64,000 nucleotides of DNA from Marinobacterium ramblicola (GTDB lineage: Bacteria > Pseudomonadota > Gammaproteobacteria > Pseudomonadales > Balneatricaceae): contig NZ_JAHREP010000011.1 of assembly GCF_019084545.1 (NCBI RefSeq), forward strand, positions 90,035 to 154,034, read 5' to 3'. Below the pieces are notes generated by a model. It was not told the origin of the DNA, did no database searches, and saw only the letters and a program-made list of their open reading frames with translations. The position numbers and the translations under genes are program-made. Shown piece after piece: positions 55,248 through 63,837 of the stretch. How positions within the stretch are numbered: position 1 is the first letter of the stretch; each line of letters begins with the position of its first letter.

Positions 55248-55916
55248 ATGACATCGACACGCACTTGTACATCGCCATCCAACCCGGCTCTTGCCACTAA
55301 AAAACGGCCCGAGCAGAAACGAGCCAACAAAACCTATGAGCTGATTCTCGAGGTTGCGGCCAACATGCTGGGTGAAGTCGGGATAGAGCGCTTGTCCACC
55401 AATATGGTCTGTGAACGCGCGGGGCTGACGCCTCCGGCGCTCTATCGATACTTCCCCAACAAGTACGCCCTGATGTCCGAACTGGGACACAGATTGATGC
55501 AAAAGCAGAATGAGCTAATACCGCACTGGATTACCGAGGAGGTACTGAAAGGGCCTATCGACAAGCTCGAACAGGCACTGGAGGGTTTGCTGATAGACAC
55601 CTATCGAGTAACCCGGGATACCCCGGGAGGTATCTGGATCATGCGTGCACTCCGCGCGATCCCCTCATTGCAGGACGTGCGTCTGGATTCGCACTTGATG
55701 GTGACGGAGGCACAGGGAGAGCTCCTGCAGTCGGCATACCCGGACGCCGATCCCGCGGAGCTGATGCTGGTTAGCCGAATTGTCGTCGACATGATATATG
55801 CAGCAGTGGAGCTGTTGCTGGATATTGATGTTGATGAGCAACCTGTCGCCAGTATTGTCGCCGGCATGATCGCCAGCTATCCGGCTCGTCTTCGGGCCGG
55901 TGCAGGAGAAAAGTAA
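55248..55916 (+). CDS. TetR-family transcriptional regulator
   Basis: 222-residue TetR protein from the ATG at 55248 (a TTG at 55194 would add 18 residues). N-terminal HTH: IERLSTNMVCERAGLTPPALYRYFPNKYAL, residues about 52-81. The C-terminal helical ligand domain follows. It is divergent from the catabolic operon, so it is the presumed repressor. It is a paralogue of the TetR at 62950-63672 (compare the helix after the HTH, QKQNELI and GKQNEEF). The effector is unknown. Confidence 0.9.
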   Translation: MTSTRTCTSPSNPALATKKRPEQKRANKTYELILEVAANMLGEVGIERLSTNMVCERAGLTPPALYRYFPNKYALMSELGHRLMQKQNELIPHWITEEVLKGPIDKLEQALEGLLIDTYRVTRDTPGGIWIMRALRAIPSLQDVRLDSHLMVTEAQGELLQSAYPDADPAELMLVSRIVVDMIYAAVELLLDIDVDEQPVASIVAGMIASYPARLRAGAGEK

Positions 55917-56001
55917 GGGGGAGTCCGGTATGCGGCTTCGCAACCGGTTCCCCCTCGATATCGTAGCTTTCTGGTGTGATCTGCTCCGGGGCTGTTTGAG
56001 C

Positions 56002-56330
56002 TTACTCAGCCCTATAGCCCAGCTGCTCCGATATCGCTTGTCCCGCCGCGACCACATCCGCAATCCACTCATCCTTGCGCCGCTCCATCGGGGCGGACAG
56101 GGAGAGTCCCGCCGCCGGCTGGTTGCTCTGATCGTAGATCAGCACCCCGATGCAGCCAACGCCGATCTACGCTTCCTCGTTATCCAGCGCATAGCCGCGC
56201 TCGGCAGCGGCCAGACACTCTTCGGTCAATGCTTCCAGTGAATTGAATGTGTTGCGGGTGTAGGCAGGCAGGTTGGTGCGCTGGGCATAACCGGCGATCT
56301 CCTGCGCGCCGCTCTTCTGGATAACGAGGC
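56002..56330 (-). pseudogene. IclR-family regulator, C-terminal fragment with internal stop
   Basis: The minus strand encodes the end of an IclR effector domain: RTNLPAYTRNTFNSLEAL and ERGYALDNEEA, then a TAG stop, then IGVGCIGVLIYD, QPAAGLSLSAPMERRKDEW and a natural TAA at 56002-56004. No HTH domain remains; DNA to the left edge of the ISAs1 relic is unrelated. It is the remnant of a regulator gene truncated near the IS insertion. Confidence 0.75.
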
Positions 56331-56402
56331 ATGCAAATCTTAAGGATTAAGAGAGTGTAACAAAGGGGGCGACGTCAATCCTGACAGAGGGGGGCATCTC
56401 CA

Positions 56403-57394
56403 GGGCAATCGCACTATCCCCATACAGTGGCAGGATCGTCGGGCTGAGGGACGAAAACGGCTTGATGTCGGTATTTGCCGGATACTTTGCCATGCTGCCG
56501 AACCCTAGGCCTTTCTTCGAATCAATCCCCGATCCGCGCCGGGCCACGCCCAATAAGCTTCACTCGCTATCGGATATCCTCTGCATCGCCCTCTGTGCGG
56601 TACTCTCCAGTATGGGAACTTGCCGGCATGGATGACCGGGAAGCGGTGGCAGAGTTTGGCCGCGCCAAGAAGGACTGGCTGCGACAGTTCTTGCCGCTGC
56701 CCAACGGCACCCCCTCTCACGATACCTTTGGCCGCGTATTTTCCCTGATCGACCCGGAGGCGTTCGAGGCGGCGTTTTTCGACTGGGCGACCCATGCCCG
56801 TATCGGCGGCGACGTGCCGGCTCAGTTGGCACTGGACGGCAAGAGCGTGCGCCGTTCCCATCTCGGTTCAGCCGGTCGTGCGCTGCATCTGCTCCATGCC
56901 TGGTCCTGCGAGGCCAATCTGCTCGTGGCTCAGCGCGCGGTGGACGCCAAATCGAACGAGATAACGGCGATCCCGAACATCCTGTCGTTGTTCGATCTGA
57001 GGGGTGTCACCGTCTCAATCGATGCCATCGGCTCCAAAAAACCGTGGCGCAGCAGATCACCGAAGGCGGGGGCGATTATGTATTGGCCCTCAAAGGGAAC
57101 CAGAACATGTTGCATGATGACGTTCGCCTGTTCATGGAGACCCTGGCGGGTCGACCTGACCGCCATGGACGGCGGGAATGCCGAAAATGCAGGAGCATTT
57201 TTCGGCCAAGGCCAGGCCGTGGAGAAGGATCACGGTCGGATCGAAACACGCCGCATCTGGGTCAGTGACGAGATCGACTGGCTGGCACAGAAGCCGGACT
57301 GGCCGGGACCGAGGACACTGGTCATGGTGGAGAGTCGACGCGAATTCAACGGCCCGGACCGGGCACACATCGTTGCTACTTAGTGCGATTGCCA
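56403..57394 (+). mobile_element. decayed ISAs1-family insertion sequence, copy 2
   Basis: Left end GGGCAATCGCACTA at 56403-56416 and right end TAGTGCGATTGCC at 57381-57393 (13 of 14 match). The C-terminal transposase region is missing, so the element was shortened but kept both ends. It is inverted relative to copy 1, and the two bound the 42-56 kb accessory region. Confidence 0.82.
56492..57383 (+). pseudogene. ISAs1-family transposase, frameshifted and truncated
   Basis: The natural start is ATG 56492 (LPNPRPFFESIPDPR, then LHSLSDILCIALCAVLSS). A 16-nt insertion before DDREAVAEFG shifts the frame; the same insertion is in copy 1. A second shift falls after VSIDAIG at about 57030, and the frame recovers at VEKDHGRIETRRIWVSDE. 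The stop lies in the right terminal repeat, and the family's last ~80 residues (ENSLHWVLD...) are absent. Not functional. Confidence 0.82.
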
Positions 57395-57428
57395 TAGAAA
57401 TACCAGTGAGCAGGCTTGCGCAAGAATA

Positions 57429-57464
57429 TAGTTTTTACTATAGTTTGAAGTGTAGTTTTTACTA
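57429..57464. promoter_or_regulatory. paired inverted-repeat operator candidate upstream of SCP2 copy 1
   Basis: Two TAGT-TTTT-ACTA palindromes at 57429-57440 and 57453-57464, 24 bp start to start, 30-65 bp before the SCP2 start. The arrangement fits a TetR-type repressor. The same pair precedes SCP2 copy 2. Confidence 0.6.
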
Positions 57465-57493
57465 TAATAAGCACACTGCAATGAGGTTCTGAG

Positions 57494-57808
57494 ATGTCTT
57501 CCACTGCGCTTCTGAATCAACTCCCTTCCGTCTTCAACAAAGGGGCCTCGGGCTCCCTTCGCTGCATCATCCAGTTTGTTACCCATGAGGCTACCTACGT
57601 CACGATCGACGGAGAGCAATGTACGGTAACCACCGGTACCGCCCCGACTGCAGACCTGGTAGTGACCATTTCCGATCAGAACCTGACCGAGCTGCTTAAA
57701 GGCAAGCTGAATCCTGCAATGGGATTGATGCTCCGGAAGCTGAAGGCCGACGGTGATCTGGACCTGGGCATGCGGCTAACCAGCCTCTTCAACTTTTCGA
57801 AGCTTTGA
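57494..57808 (+). CDS. SCP2 sterol-binding domain protein (copy 1)
   Basis: 104-residue single-domain SCP2-like protein that binds hydrophobic ligands such as sterols or acyl chains. The fold's pattern VTIDGEQCTVTTGTAPTADLVV, then a helix (LTELLKGKLNPAMGLMLRKLKADGDLDLG) is clear. It starts a duplicate of the unit at 60275. Differences between the copies are few (Thr/Ile at one site). It is followed by a truncated P450 gene. It could deliver a hydrophobic substrate to the P450 of copy 2. Confidence 0.88.
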   Translation: MSSTALLNQLPSVFNKGASGSLRCIIQFVTHEATYVTIDGEQCTVTTGTAPTADLVVTISDQNLTELLKGKLNPAMGLMLRKLKADGDLDLGMRLTSLFNFSKL

Positions 57809-57835
57809 CCCTCTCGCCACGATCGGAGCAGCCCC

Positions 57836-58495
57836 ATGACGACCAAAACCCAACAGCCAAATTCCTCCATCGGAGAGACACGTCAGATCGATGATCTGCC
57901 TAGCGTCATGCCGTACTTCACCGACGAGGAAGGGTTCGCAGCCGTGTATCCCGAGCTCTTCGGTGATGCCCAATTAGGTCTGATGAAAGTCGAAGGGTTC
58001 GGCCCGCTCAAGCTCGCAGTTTTCCGCAACCATCAACTTCGCAGCTTGATGGTTCACCCTGCTCTCACGGCCAACACGCCTTCCGCCATGCTTTCGGACC
58101 AGGCCTTCTACAGCGCGCAGGCAGATGAGGGGAAAGAAGAAGCACGCCATTACGCTGGAATTCTTGCCCGCTATCTGCAGAACCAGGTCTTCACACTTGA
58201 CCCGCCGATCCATCGTGCGTTCCGAGGTGTGTTGGGACGTCACATGATGGGTACCAACGTCGAAAGTTTCGCGCCGATTATGCGAGACATCGTGAGAGGC
58301 TTGTTGGACGATAACCTAGGCGACAGAACATCGCTCATGTACGGCAACAACAATCCCATAACGACGTTCGCTTCATCGGTACCGATGCCCCCTGTACTGT
58401 TCTACCTGACATGTGCCTTGCGCGCAGGGGCGACGGCTGTGCGGATGAAACGCTTCACACCTACCTGTGCGAGAGAGGATATATGCCATGGGTGA
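57836..58495 (+). pseudogene. cytochrome P450, truncated copy
   Basis: The first ~160 residues match the intact P450 at 60617 (MTTKTQQPNSS.., VYPELFGDAQLGLMKVEGFG). After MRDIVRGLLDD the sequence is unrelated (NLGDRTSLMYGNN) and reads on to a stop at 58493-58495, overlapping the epimerase gene start. The I-helix, ExxR and heme-cysteine regions are absent, so no P450 activity is possible. The tail may be a leftover of the epimerase's original upstream DNA. Confidence 0.9.
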
Positions 58496-59534
58496 GACCG
58501 TATTAGTTACCGGCGGCAGCGGGTATGTCGCCTGCCATTTGATCCAGCAATTGCTCGCTGCTGGCAACAGAGTACATACAACGGTACGTAGCCTAGGCAA
58601 TGCAGCCAAGCTGCAGCCATTGCAGACCCTGCAGAAAGAGTTCCCGGGGCGCCTGCAGCTATTCGAGGCCGACCTGCTGGCAACTGGAGCCTTCGATGCA
58701 CCCATGCATGGCTGCTCGGTCGTGCATCATGTGGCATCGCCATTTCTGCTCCCCGAGAAGATCAAGGACGGCCGTCGGCAGATGCTCGAACCGGCTCTGC
58801 AAGGTACTCGCAATGTTCTGGGAAGCGTTGAAAGAACACCCAGCGTCACACGAGTGGTCATGACCTCGACTGTCGGGGCGATCTTCGGCGACTACATCGA
58901 TGTCATGCAGATGGATCGACAGACCCTCTCAGAGGCATACTTCAATACCAGTAGCACTCTGGAGAACAATCCTTATCACTACGCCAAGACCGCAGCCGAA
59001 AAGGAAGCCTGGGCCATCTGCGCCCAACAGGAACGCTGGACACTGGTGACGATCAACCCTGGACTGATCCTTGGCCCCTCGCTAACACCTGCCTCAGACT
59101 CCGGCAGCCTGTTTCTTCTGGACGAAATGCTCAGGGGCTATTTCTTTTATGGCATGCCCGATCTTAGCATCACCACGGTGGACGTTCGCGAAGTGGCACA
59201 GGCGCATATCGCAGCCGCCCGCAATCGCGATGCGCATGGTCGATACATCCTGGCTGAAAAACGCATGCTGTCGTTCATCGAGATTGCCAAGATCATTCGT
59301 CAGCAGCATCGGCGCCCCTGGTCCTTACCAACCTACAGCCTGCCAAACGGACTGATCAGGTTGATCGGGCCACTCTTCGGCCTCAATGCAGACTACCTGC
59401 GTAAGCACCTAGGCATTCGCTTCGCCATAGATAACCAGCGCAGTATCGACGAGCTGGGGATTACCTACCGCCCTGTCGAGCAAACGCTGATCGATCACTA
59501 TCACTGCTGGGAAAGCCAGCAATCGTCTCGCTAA
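58488..59534 (+). CDS. NAD(P)-dependent epimerase/reductase, 3-beta-HSD/dihydroflavonol reductase-like
   Basis: 348-residue extended-SDR protein. The nucleotide-binding glycine motif is TGGSGYVACHLIQQLL near the N terminus; the catalytic Tyr and Lys are in NPYHYAKTAAEKEAW. The ATG at 58488 follows GAGAGAGG. It lies between the two SCP2-P450 copies and appears to belong to the same accessory cluster. Family members reduce or oxidise hydroxyl groups on steroids, aldehydes or flavonoid-like molecules; the substrate is unknown. Confidence 0.85.
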   Translation: MGETVLVTGGSGYVACHLIQQLLAAGNRVHTTVRSLGNAAKLQPLQTLQKEFPGRLQLFEADLLATGAFDAPMHGCSVVHHVASPFLLPEKIKDGRRQMLEPALQGTRNVLGSVERTPSVTRVVMTSTVGAIFGDYIDVMQMDRQTLSEAYFNTSSTLENNPYHYAKTAAEKEAWAICAQQERWTLVTINPGLILGPSLTPASDSGSLFLLDEMLRGYFFYGMPDLSITTVDVREVAQAHIAAARNRDAHGRYILAEKRMLSFIEIAKIIRQQHRRPWSLPTYSLPNGLIRLIGPLFGLNADYLRKHLGIRFAIDNQRSIDELGITYRPVEQTLIDHYHCWESQQSSR

Positions 59535-59568
59535 CCCAGCACGAACCTGTAGCTGTATTGACAGCTCG

Positions 59569-59944
59569 AAGCAATAGGGGGGGGCGCGGTAGAGACGGTG
59601 GTTACCCACCGCCCCCGCACAGATCCGTACGTGCAGCATTACCGCATACGGCTCCTGCCTCAGGTTTTGACGCGAAAACGTTCTGTCGGGTAGGGGTGTG
59701 CCAACCTGACATAAGGTATGAATGCATTCACCAGTCGCTTGAAGCGGCGCCACGGTAAGCGGTGCTTCTGGCTACGGCGCAACAACGACTGCCGCCAAGC
59801 ACGTGTCAGTTCCAGCCGGAAACCGTTCAGTCTCCGCAGGTTTCCTGGCACGGCGTGATAATTGAAGTACCCCCGCACCACCTTCTCCAACCAACGGCCA
59901 ACATCGACCACCGACTCATGTCGGCGACGCTTGACGGCCGGCAT
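59569..59944 (-). mobile_element. group II intron remnant (maturase C terminus and 3' end)
   Basis: The minus strand encodes an intron reverse transcriptase/maturase C terminus: ESVVDVGRWLEKVVRGYFNYHAV, RLNGFRLELTRAWRQSLLRRSQK. Downstream on the same strand is a domain V-like hairpin (GAGCCGTATGCGG...CGTACGGATC, about 59610-59655) and a GGGGGCGGTGGGTAACCACC stem. No 5' half or RT catalytic domain is present. It differs from the intron at 42075. Confidence 0.78.
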
Positions 59945-59984
59945 CCCGGCCTTTCAGTTGCTGGCATCGAGTTTCGCCATCGCG

Positions 59985-60097
59985 TTCGTGGCCAGCGTGT
60001 CGGCCACATGACGAAGCGGCGTGCCGGCAAGCACTTGGTTTACCGCTTCGCGCTTGAAAGACTCGGGAAAATGTCGTTTGGCCTGTGTCAGAAACAC
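59985..60097 (-). pseudogene. IS3-family orfA-like fragment
   Basis: The minus strand reads LTQAKRHFPESFKREAV, then NQVLAGTPLRHVADTLA, the HTH start of an IS3-type transposase OrfA. It breaks off at about 59985, where it is joined to the intron remnant. About 35 residues only, with no continuation. Confidence 0.55.
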
Positions 60098-60209
60098 TCC
60101 TTGCGACGGACACAGGCCGGGGATGTCTACCGGAGCGGGTAGTCCACCCTATGCAGAACCCAGGTAGCCGGACATCAAAATACCTGTGAGCAGGCTTGTG
60201 CAAGTAATA

Positions 60210-60245
60210 TAGTTTTTGCTACATTGCACAGTGTAGTTTTTACTA
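60210..60245. promoter_or_regulatory. paired inverted-repeat operator candidate upstream of SCP2 copy 2
   Basis: TAGTTTTTGCTA (60210-60221, one mismatch) and TAGTTTTTACTA (60234-60245), 24 bp apart, as in the left copy. It would place repression immediately before the SCP2-P450-reductase genes. Confidence 0.6.
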
Positions 60246-60274
60246 TAACAAGCACACTACGATGAGGTCCTGAG

Positions 60275-60589
60275 ATGTCTTCCACGGCGCTTCTGAATCA
60301 ACTCCCTTCCGTCTTCAACAAAGGGGCCTCGGGCTCCCTTCGCTGCATCATCCAGTTTGTTACTCATGAGGCTACCTACGTCACGATCGACGGAGAGCAA
60401 TGTACGGTAACCATCGGCACCGCTCCGACCGCAGACCTGGTAGTGACCATTTCCGATCAGAACCTGACCGAGCTGCTTAAAGGCAAGCTGAATCCTGCAA
60501 TGGGACTGATGCTCCGGAAGCTGAAGGCCGACGGTGATCTGGACCTGGGCATGCGACTAACCAGCCTTTTCAACTTCTCGAAGCTTTGA
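60275..60589 (+). CDS. SCP2 sterol-binding domain protein (copy 2)
   Basis: 104-residue SCP2-like lipid-binding protein, nearly identical to the copy at 57494. It is 27 bp upstream of the full-length P450 gene, so the two are probably co-transcribed. No signal peptide is present, so it is cytoplasmic. It could hold a sterol, terpenoid or fatty substrate for the P450; the ligand is unknown. Confidence 0.9.
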   Translation: MSSTALLNQLPSVFNKGASGSLRCIIQFVTHEATYVTIDGEQCTVTIGTAPTADLVVTISDQNLTELLKGKLNPAMGLMLRKLKADGDLDLGMRLTSLFNFSKL

Positions 60590-60616
60590 CCCTCTCGCAA
60601 CGATCGGAGTAGCCCC

Positions 60617-61954
60617 ATGACGACCAATACCCAGCAGCCAAATTCCTCCACCGTAGAGACACGTCAGATCGATGACCTGCCTAGCTTCATGCCGTACTTC
60701 ACCGACGAGGAAGGGTTCGCAGCGGTGTATCCCGAGCTCTTCGGTGATGCCCAATTAGGTCTGATGAAAGTCGAAGGGTTCGGCCCGCTCAAGCTCGCAG
60801 TTTTCCGCAACCATCAACTGCGCAGCTTGATGATTCATCCTGCTCTCACGGCCAACACGCCTTCCGCCATGCTTTCGGACCAGGCCTTCTATAGCGTGCA
60901 GGCAGATGAGGGGAAAGAGGAAGAAGCACGCTATTACGCTGGAATTCTTGCCCGCTATCTGCAGAACCAGGTCTTCACACTTAACCCGCCGATCCATCGT
61001 GCGTTCCGAGGTGTGTTGGGGCGTCACATGATAGGTACCAACGTCGAAATTTTCGCGCCGATCATGCGAGACATCGTGAGCGGCTTGTTGAACGACGTTG
61101 TAAACAAGGGATCCATCGATTTCATTTCGGACTTCGCAGGGCTGACTGCTGCTCGCTTCTGGGGCACCTTGATCGACCTGACTGAGCAGGAGGAGTTGCG
61201 CATCGTTGAGCTGATGCATGGCCTCCTGCCGATGTTCAACATCATGATGTCCCATGAGGATCTGAGAACCGCCGGCTCGGCCATGGGCGAGTACATGGCC
61301 ATCGTGGCTCAATCGGTTGAGCGTGCCTTGGCTAAGGGCGACAACGATCTGATCAACGCTATCGCGGCTGATTTCGCCGCAGTCGATGTGCAGGTCGATC
61401 CCACCTCTACTGACGTTCCCCCAGAGAGCGTCGGCATGTTGATCGCGTCGAACCTGTTCGACGGATTCCATACCGCCGGAGCGGGCGCAGCGAACTGCGT
61501 GTATCGCCTGCTCACCAACCCATCTGCAATGACGCAGGTGCGCAGTGATCGCTCACTCGTGGCCAATGCAGCCTTTGAGGGCCTGCGTCTGGATCCACCT
61601 CTGACTCTGTCGCAGCGGTACGCGTTGGAGGACTTCGAGTACGAGGGTGTTCACGTACCGAAAGGTACTCAGGTCGTCATGATGTGGGGCGCGGGTAACC
61701 GAGATCCCGAGGTTTATGCAGATCCAGACTCTTACAGCCTGGAGCGCTCGCCGCGCGGAGCAACGACCTTTGGCGGCGGCGTGCGCATGTGTATGGGTCG
61801 GTCGGTCGCTCAGCTGCTTATCGAGACAGTCATCGAGGCTGTAACCGCGCCGGGGATCGAGATCGAACTGACCAGTGATCGCTATACGCTGCTGCCGTTC
61901 TCGCTGATGCGTCAGTTCGATGTCATGCCCGTCTCGATCACGAAGCGCAGCTGA
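60617..61954 (+). CDS. cytochrome P450
   Basis: 445-residue soluble P450. The heme-ligand Cys392 is in TTFGGGVRMCMGRS, the ExxR motif is EGLR at 321-324, and the meander follows. The I-helix stretch GFHTAGAGAANC (283-294) lacks the usual acid-alcohol pair (D/E-T) for O2 activation, unusual for a monooxygenase. It follows SCP2 and precedes a reductase by 11 bp, giving a three-gene set. The substrate is unknown; a hydrophobic molecule bound by SCP2 is likely. Confidence 0.92.
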   Translation: MTTNTQQPNSSTVETRQIDDLPSFMPYFTDEEGFAAVYPELFGDAQLGLMKVEGFGPLKLAVFRNHQLRSLMIHPALTANTPSAMLSDQAFYSVQADEGKEEEARYYAGILARYLQNQVFTLNPPIHRAFRGVLGRHMIGTNVEIFAPIMRDIVSGLLNDVVNKGSIDFISDFAGLTAARFWGTLIDLTEQEELRIVELMHGLLPMFNIMMSHEDLRTAGSAMGEYMAIVAQSVERALAKGDNDLINAIAADFAAVDVQVDPTSTDVPPESVGMLIASNLFDGFHTAGAGAANCVYRLLTNPSAMTQVRSDRSLVANAAFEGLRLDPPLTLSQRYALEDFEYEGVHVPKGTQVVMMWGAGNRDPEVYADPDSYSLERSPRGATTFGGGVRMCMGRSVAQLLIETVIEAVTAPGIEIELTSDRYTLLPFSLMRQFDVMPVSITKRS

Positions 61955-61965
61955 GGTACGTCCCA

Positions 61966-62934
61966 ATGCAACCTGCATCTGAAAGCCTGGTGGTCCAAGT
62001 CGTCCACAAGCGCTATGAAACCGCCGATGTGGCGCTATTCGAACTGGCGATGCCATCGGGCAGCGACTTGCCTTCCTTTACGGCTGGAGCACACATCGAT
62101 GTGTACCTGCCCGGCGGCGCGGTAAGGCAATATTCGCTGTGCAATGGCCCTGACGAAACAGATCGCTACCTGATCGGTGTGTTGCGGTCCGCCACTTCGC
62201 GTGGTGGCTCCGAAGCGATGCACGCCCAGGTGATGGAAGGTGATCTACTGACGATAAGCACACCTCGGAACCTGTTCCCTCTGCATCCTGCCGAACACAC
62301 TCTGTTTTTCGCGGGTGGAATTGGCATCACCCCAATTCTCGGCATGGCAGAGCAGTTGTCGAAGAGGGGGGCCAGTTTCGAACTTCACTACTGTGCGAGA
62401 TCAGAAGAGCACGCAGCATTCCTGAAGCGCCTCGAGACCTCGGCCTACAGCGATAAGGTCTTCATTCATTTCGATGATGGAGCCCCGTCGAGCCACCTGG
62501 ACCTGCCTGCTTCGCTGCGATCGGACCACGCTGACACCCGCCTCTATGTATGTGGCCCACAAGGGTTCATGGATTGGGTAATCGGGACGGCTCGCGCTCA
62601 AGGCTGGCCGGCGGATCGCATTCACTCCGAGTCATTCGGTGGCACATCCAACGCCGGAGTTCAGGGTGACTCGTTTGAAGTTGAGCTGAAGAGAACCGGC
62701 GCCGTTTACACTATTGCGGCCGACAAATCAGTCGCGACGGTCCTGCTGGAGGCCGGCTTCGACATTCCGGTTTCTTGCGAGGCCGGTGTCTGCGGCACCT
62801 GTATGACCCGCGTGCTCGAGGGTGAGATCGACCACCGAGACTCGTATCTAACAGACGAGGAGCGAGCAAAAAATGATTGCTTTACTCCCTGCTGTTCGCG
62901 TGCTCACAGCCCCCGAATAGTGCTTGATCTCTGA
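61966..62934 (+). CDS. PDR/VanB-type FMN-2Fe-2S oxidoreductase
   Basis: 322-residue phthalate dioxygenase reductase-like protein. The N-terminal flavin domain (RQYSLCNGPDETDRYLIGVL), the NAD domain (LFFAGGIGITPILGMAEQL, YVCGPQGFMDWV) and the C-terminal plant-type ferredoxin (CEAGVCGTCMTRVLEG ... CFTPC) are in order. It can pass electrons from NAD(P)H to the P450 without a separate ferredoxin. It is convergent with the TetR gene, 15 bp apart. Confidence 0.93.
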   Translation: MQPASESLVVQVVHKRYETADVALFELAMPSGSDLPSFTAGAHIDVYLPGGAVRQYSLCNGPDETDRYLIGVLRSATSRGGSEAMHAQVMEGDLLTISTPRNLFPLHPAEHTLFFAGGIGITPILGMAEQLSKRGASFELHYCARSEEHAAFLKRLETSAYSDKVFIHFDDGAPSSHLDLPASLRSDHADTRLYVCGPQGFMDWVIGTARAQGWPADRIHSESFGGTSNAGVQGDSFEVELKRTGAVYTIAADKSVATVLLEAGFDIPVSCEAGVCGTCMTRVLEGEIDHRDSYLTDEERAKNDCFTPCCSRAHSPRIVLDL

Positions 62935-62949
62935 TCAGGCCTGACGTGT

Positions 62950-63672
62950 CTACTCGGCGACGGTAATGTCCTTGAATAGACTGTGGATCATGCGCGCCGC
63001 TTCCCGGATGGTTGTTTCGCGCGTGATCCTGTCCTCTTCATATACCAACTCATCCACGACGTAGCTGAACTCGACCACTATGCGTATACGGCTCCAGAGG
63101 AGCGGCCATGCGCTCTCTGGCGTGAAGCGGCGTGTCACATTAAAGATCTGGTCGGTATACCGACGCTGCCAACTGAGCCTGACATGACTCAGGTTCGGGA
63201 GTGCGCGCAGTGCGCGGATTGTCCAAATGCCGCCTGGCTCCTTCGATACGAAATCCGCAGCGGTGAAGAACCAGCGCTCGATCATTTCGAGAGGCGGGGC
63301 CGCTTCCTGGCGCGAAGCATAATCAGCAAGCCATACGTCGAACTCCTCGTTTTGCTTGCCCAGCAACTGCTCTGCAAGCTCCTCAAGGACTTCATATTTA
63401 TCTTTGAAGTAATGATAGAAAGTAGGCGGAGTGACGCCTGCACGAGCACAAATAGCGTTCGATGTGAGCTTCTCAAAGCCCACGTCAGCCAGTACCTCCG
63501 CTGCAGCTCTCACTAGCTTTTCACGCCCAGTTGTCGGGCGTGCAGAAGCTCCTTTCGCCTTTGAAGTCGCAGGCTTTCGTTTTGTGGCCCTAGTAGGTGA
63601 AGGCTTTTCGACCTGGGTTGTGCGCGCATTACCGATTGCATCAGCGCTGCCTGAGGGGAGCTTCTTACGCAT
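62950..63672 (-). CDS. TetR-family transcriptional regulator
   Basis: 240-residue TetR protein with a long basic N-terminal tail (SPTRATKRKPATSKAKG), then the HTH FEKLTSNAICARAGVTPPTFYHYFKDKY (about residues 69-96), and a helical ligand domain. It is a paralogue of the TetR at 55248; recognition-helix residues TPP.(L/F)Y.YF agree. The convergent P450 cluster, with TAGTTTTTACTA-type sites, is its likely target. Confidence 0.9.
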   Translation of the reverse strand: MRKKLPSGSADAIGNARTTQVEKPSPTRATKRKPATSKAKGASARPTTGREKLVRAAAEVLADVGFEKLTSNAICARAGVTPPTFYHYFKDKYEVLEELAEQLLGKQNEEFDVWLADYASRQEAAPPLEMIERWFFTAADFVSKEPGGIWTIRALRALPNLSHVRLSWQRRYTDQIFNVTRRFTPESAWPLLWSRIRIVVEFSYVVDELVYEEDRITRETTIREAARMIHSLFKDITVAE

Positions 63673-63837
63673 GCATGCCCCTTACTGCGATGGTCATAAG
63701 AGTTTCCTTAGGTGATGCGGCGAGCTAAGCGCAAAGGCCAGCTAACGCCCTGAGCGATACGAGCAGTCCAACAGCCACAGCTTCCTGAGTACAGTCCTAG
63801 CCGTATAGTACCAAGGAAGAGTCGGGGCGATAGGATT

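Larger units (their letters stand above)
57399..58312 (+). repeat. direct duplication, left copy (pair of 60180-61097)
   Basis: From the ATACC.GTGAGCAGGCTTG block to the GTTGGACGA in the P450 gene, this stretch repeats at an offset of 2781 bp with only scattered changes. It covers the operator sites, the SCP2 gene and the first ~160 codons of the P450 gene. Similarity ends at about 58312, the truncation point. Confidence 0.8.
60180..61097 (+). repeat. direct duplication, right copy (pair of 57399-58312)
   Basis: Near-identical to 57399-58312 at an offset of 2781 bp; this copy has one extra codon in the P450 (KEEEARYYAG against KEEARHYAG). Here the P450 gene continues to a full length, so this is the functional version. 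Confidence 0.8.

Noticed and set aside
57429..57464. Short repeats that might suggest a CRISPR array
   Set aside because: Only two 12-bp palindromic units with a 12-bp spacer, placed as promoter operators and duplicated with the gene; no cas genes in the window.
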